Part shown: positions 63,417-64,000 of the stretch, piece after piece
Layout: every line of letters starts with the position of its first letter
How positions within the stretch are numbered: the stretch's first letter is position 1
Source of the DNA: Mantis religiosa
Taxonomy: Eukaryota; Arthropoda; Insecta; Mantodea; Mantidae
Length of the DNA stretch: 64,000 nucleotides
Direction: 5' to 3'
Assembly (NCBI GenBank): GCA_030765055.1
Contig: CM060953.1
Location: 194,406,482 to 194,470,481 of the forward strand
The notes under the pieces: generated by a model
What the model was told of the DNA's origin: nothing
The model's input: the letters and a program-made list of their open reading frames with translations, nothing else
The model's database searches: none
Program-made: the position numbers and the translations under genes

Positions 63417-64000
63417 TATCTAGTGTTTGTTACGATGGTGACAGCTTTGTTGTTTCCGGCTGAGGATGTGTTATACTTATAAGTTGACATGAAATCGCGA
63501 TCCTGAACAATTTATAAGAAAAGTGCCATCATTTCTTATAAGATAAGTGAAGTTTTAAGTTACAAATTGTTATATTTGTATATAGTGATTTGTTTAATCT
63601 AATTAAAACGCTTTTATGCACCCGTCAAAAACAATTGCGCTCTCCAATGGTGAGAGAGTTATCAGAATCAACTGTCTATTGTTATGCTAGTAGTATGGAT
63701 GACAACAAAGAAGAATTGTGTGCAGTATGAAATGAGCAACCTAAAACGATCCCACAAAAGTCACCTTTACGACTATCAATGGGAGCAAACCGTAATGCCG
63801 CCGATAAGATAACTTTGACACGAATCTGAAAGTAGATAAGACAAACGTGAAGCTGTGTTCCACTTAAATTATACATTAAGCGTCAGAGAATGAACAGCAG
63901 CGAACAATACACGCAGGTAATTAGGCGAACATATATTACAGTGTTTAATAGAACTTATGACACATTTATTGAAATAAATTCCTTCTACTTGTCCTTCAGT
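63417..64000. other. no recognisable gene; segment shared with 44.34 kb
   Basis: The segment at 63541-63575 repeats a 36-bp stretch seen at 44335-44370. No other feature was recognised before the window ends. Confidence 0.4.

Overview
The window looks like a repeat-dominated stretch of an arthropod, most likely insect, nuclear genome. It is AT-rich and contains no bacterial-style operons. Almost every recognisable coding trace is a transposase or reverse transcriptase of a type common in insects: mariner, Tc1, Tigger/pogo, other DDE transposons and non-LTR retrotransposons, plus tRNA-derived SINEs and one solo LTR. The repeat mix resembles what I associate with cockroach or termite genomes, but that is memory-based and unverified. 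I found no convincing host gene. Nearly all coding traces are broken by stops or frameshifts; one reverse-transcriptase fragment (41.9-43.0 kb) is open.

Layout. 0.2-1.4 kb: Tigger/pogo remnant. 1.4-2.8 kb: near-complete mariner with perfect 31-bp inverted repeats and one frameshift. 3.7-6.4 kb: tandem array of a 140/121-bp unit with an 802-bp higher-order period. 7.9-9.9 kb: minus-strand LINE split by a SINE. 10.4-11.6 kb: mariner. 11.6-12.2 kb: SINE with a 112-bp tandem body. 12.2-14.2 kb: CR1/jockey-like LINE ending in a microsatellite. 15.1-16.3 kb: 108-bp array. 17.4-19.2 kb: 105-bp array made from a mariner-type helix-turn-helix coding segment. 20.0-23.8 kb: second 140-bp array. 24.4-30.9 kb: deleted mariner, LINE fragments, nested SINEs, a MITE-like Tc1, an RNase H-bearing LINE and an RTE-like LINE. 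32.6-34.9 kb: Tc1 element carrying a second transposon. 35-40 kb: a diverged 280-bp duplication, a solo LTR with ATAT target duplication, DDE relics and a SINE. 41.9-43.0 kb: second RTE-like copy. 44.4-49.8 kb: two mariner copies and two other transposase-like relics. 51.9-52.6 kb: SINE with 108-bp array. 53.4-57.2 kb: mariner, then about 23 copies of an 85-bp unit, then another mariner whose C-terminal coding end is the source of that unit. 58-63.4 kb: DDE and LINE relics, a 108-bp and a 112-bp array, and a possible Penelope-like ORF end.

The main observation is that tandem arrays with units of 85-140 bp fill about 14.4 kb, or 22% of the window. Most can be traced to a transposon part: the N-terminal helix-turn-helix of a mariner-type transposase (105 bp, 35 codons), the C-terminal tail of a mariner transposase (85 bp), or the post-tRNA body of tRNA-derived SINEs (108 bp at three loci, 112 bp at two). 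The 140-bp family has no source I recognise and shows satellite-like higher-order organisation. This suggests repeated conversion of transposon fragments into minisatellites. Nothing here shows that the arrays have a function.

All calls were made by reading the sequence. Coordinates of degraded elements are approximate, and family names rest on remembered motifs rather than searches.
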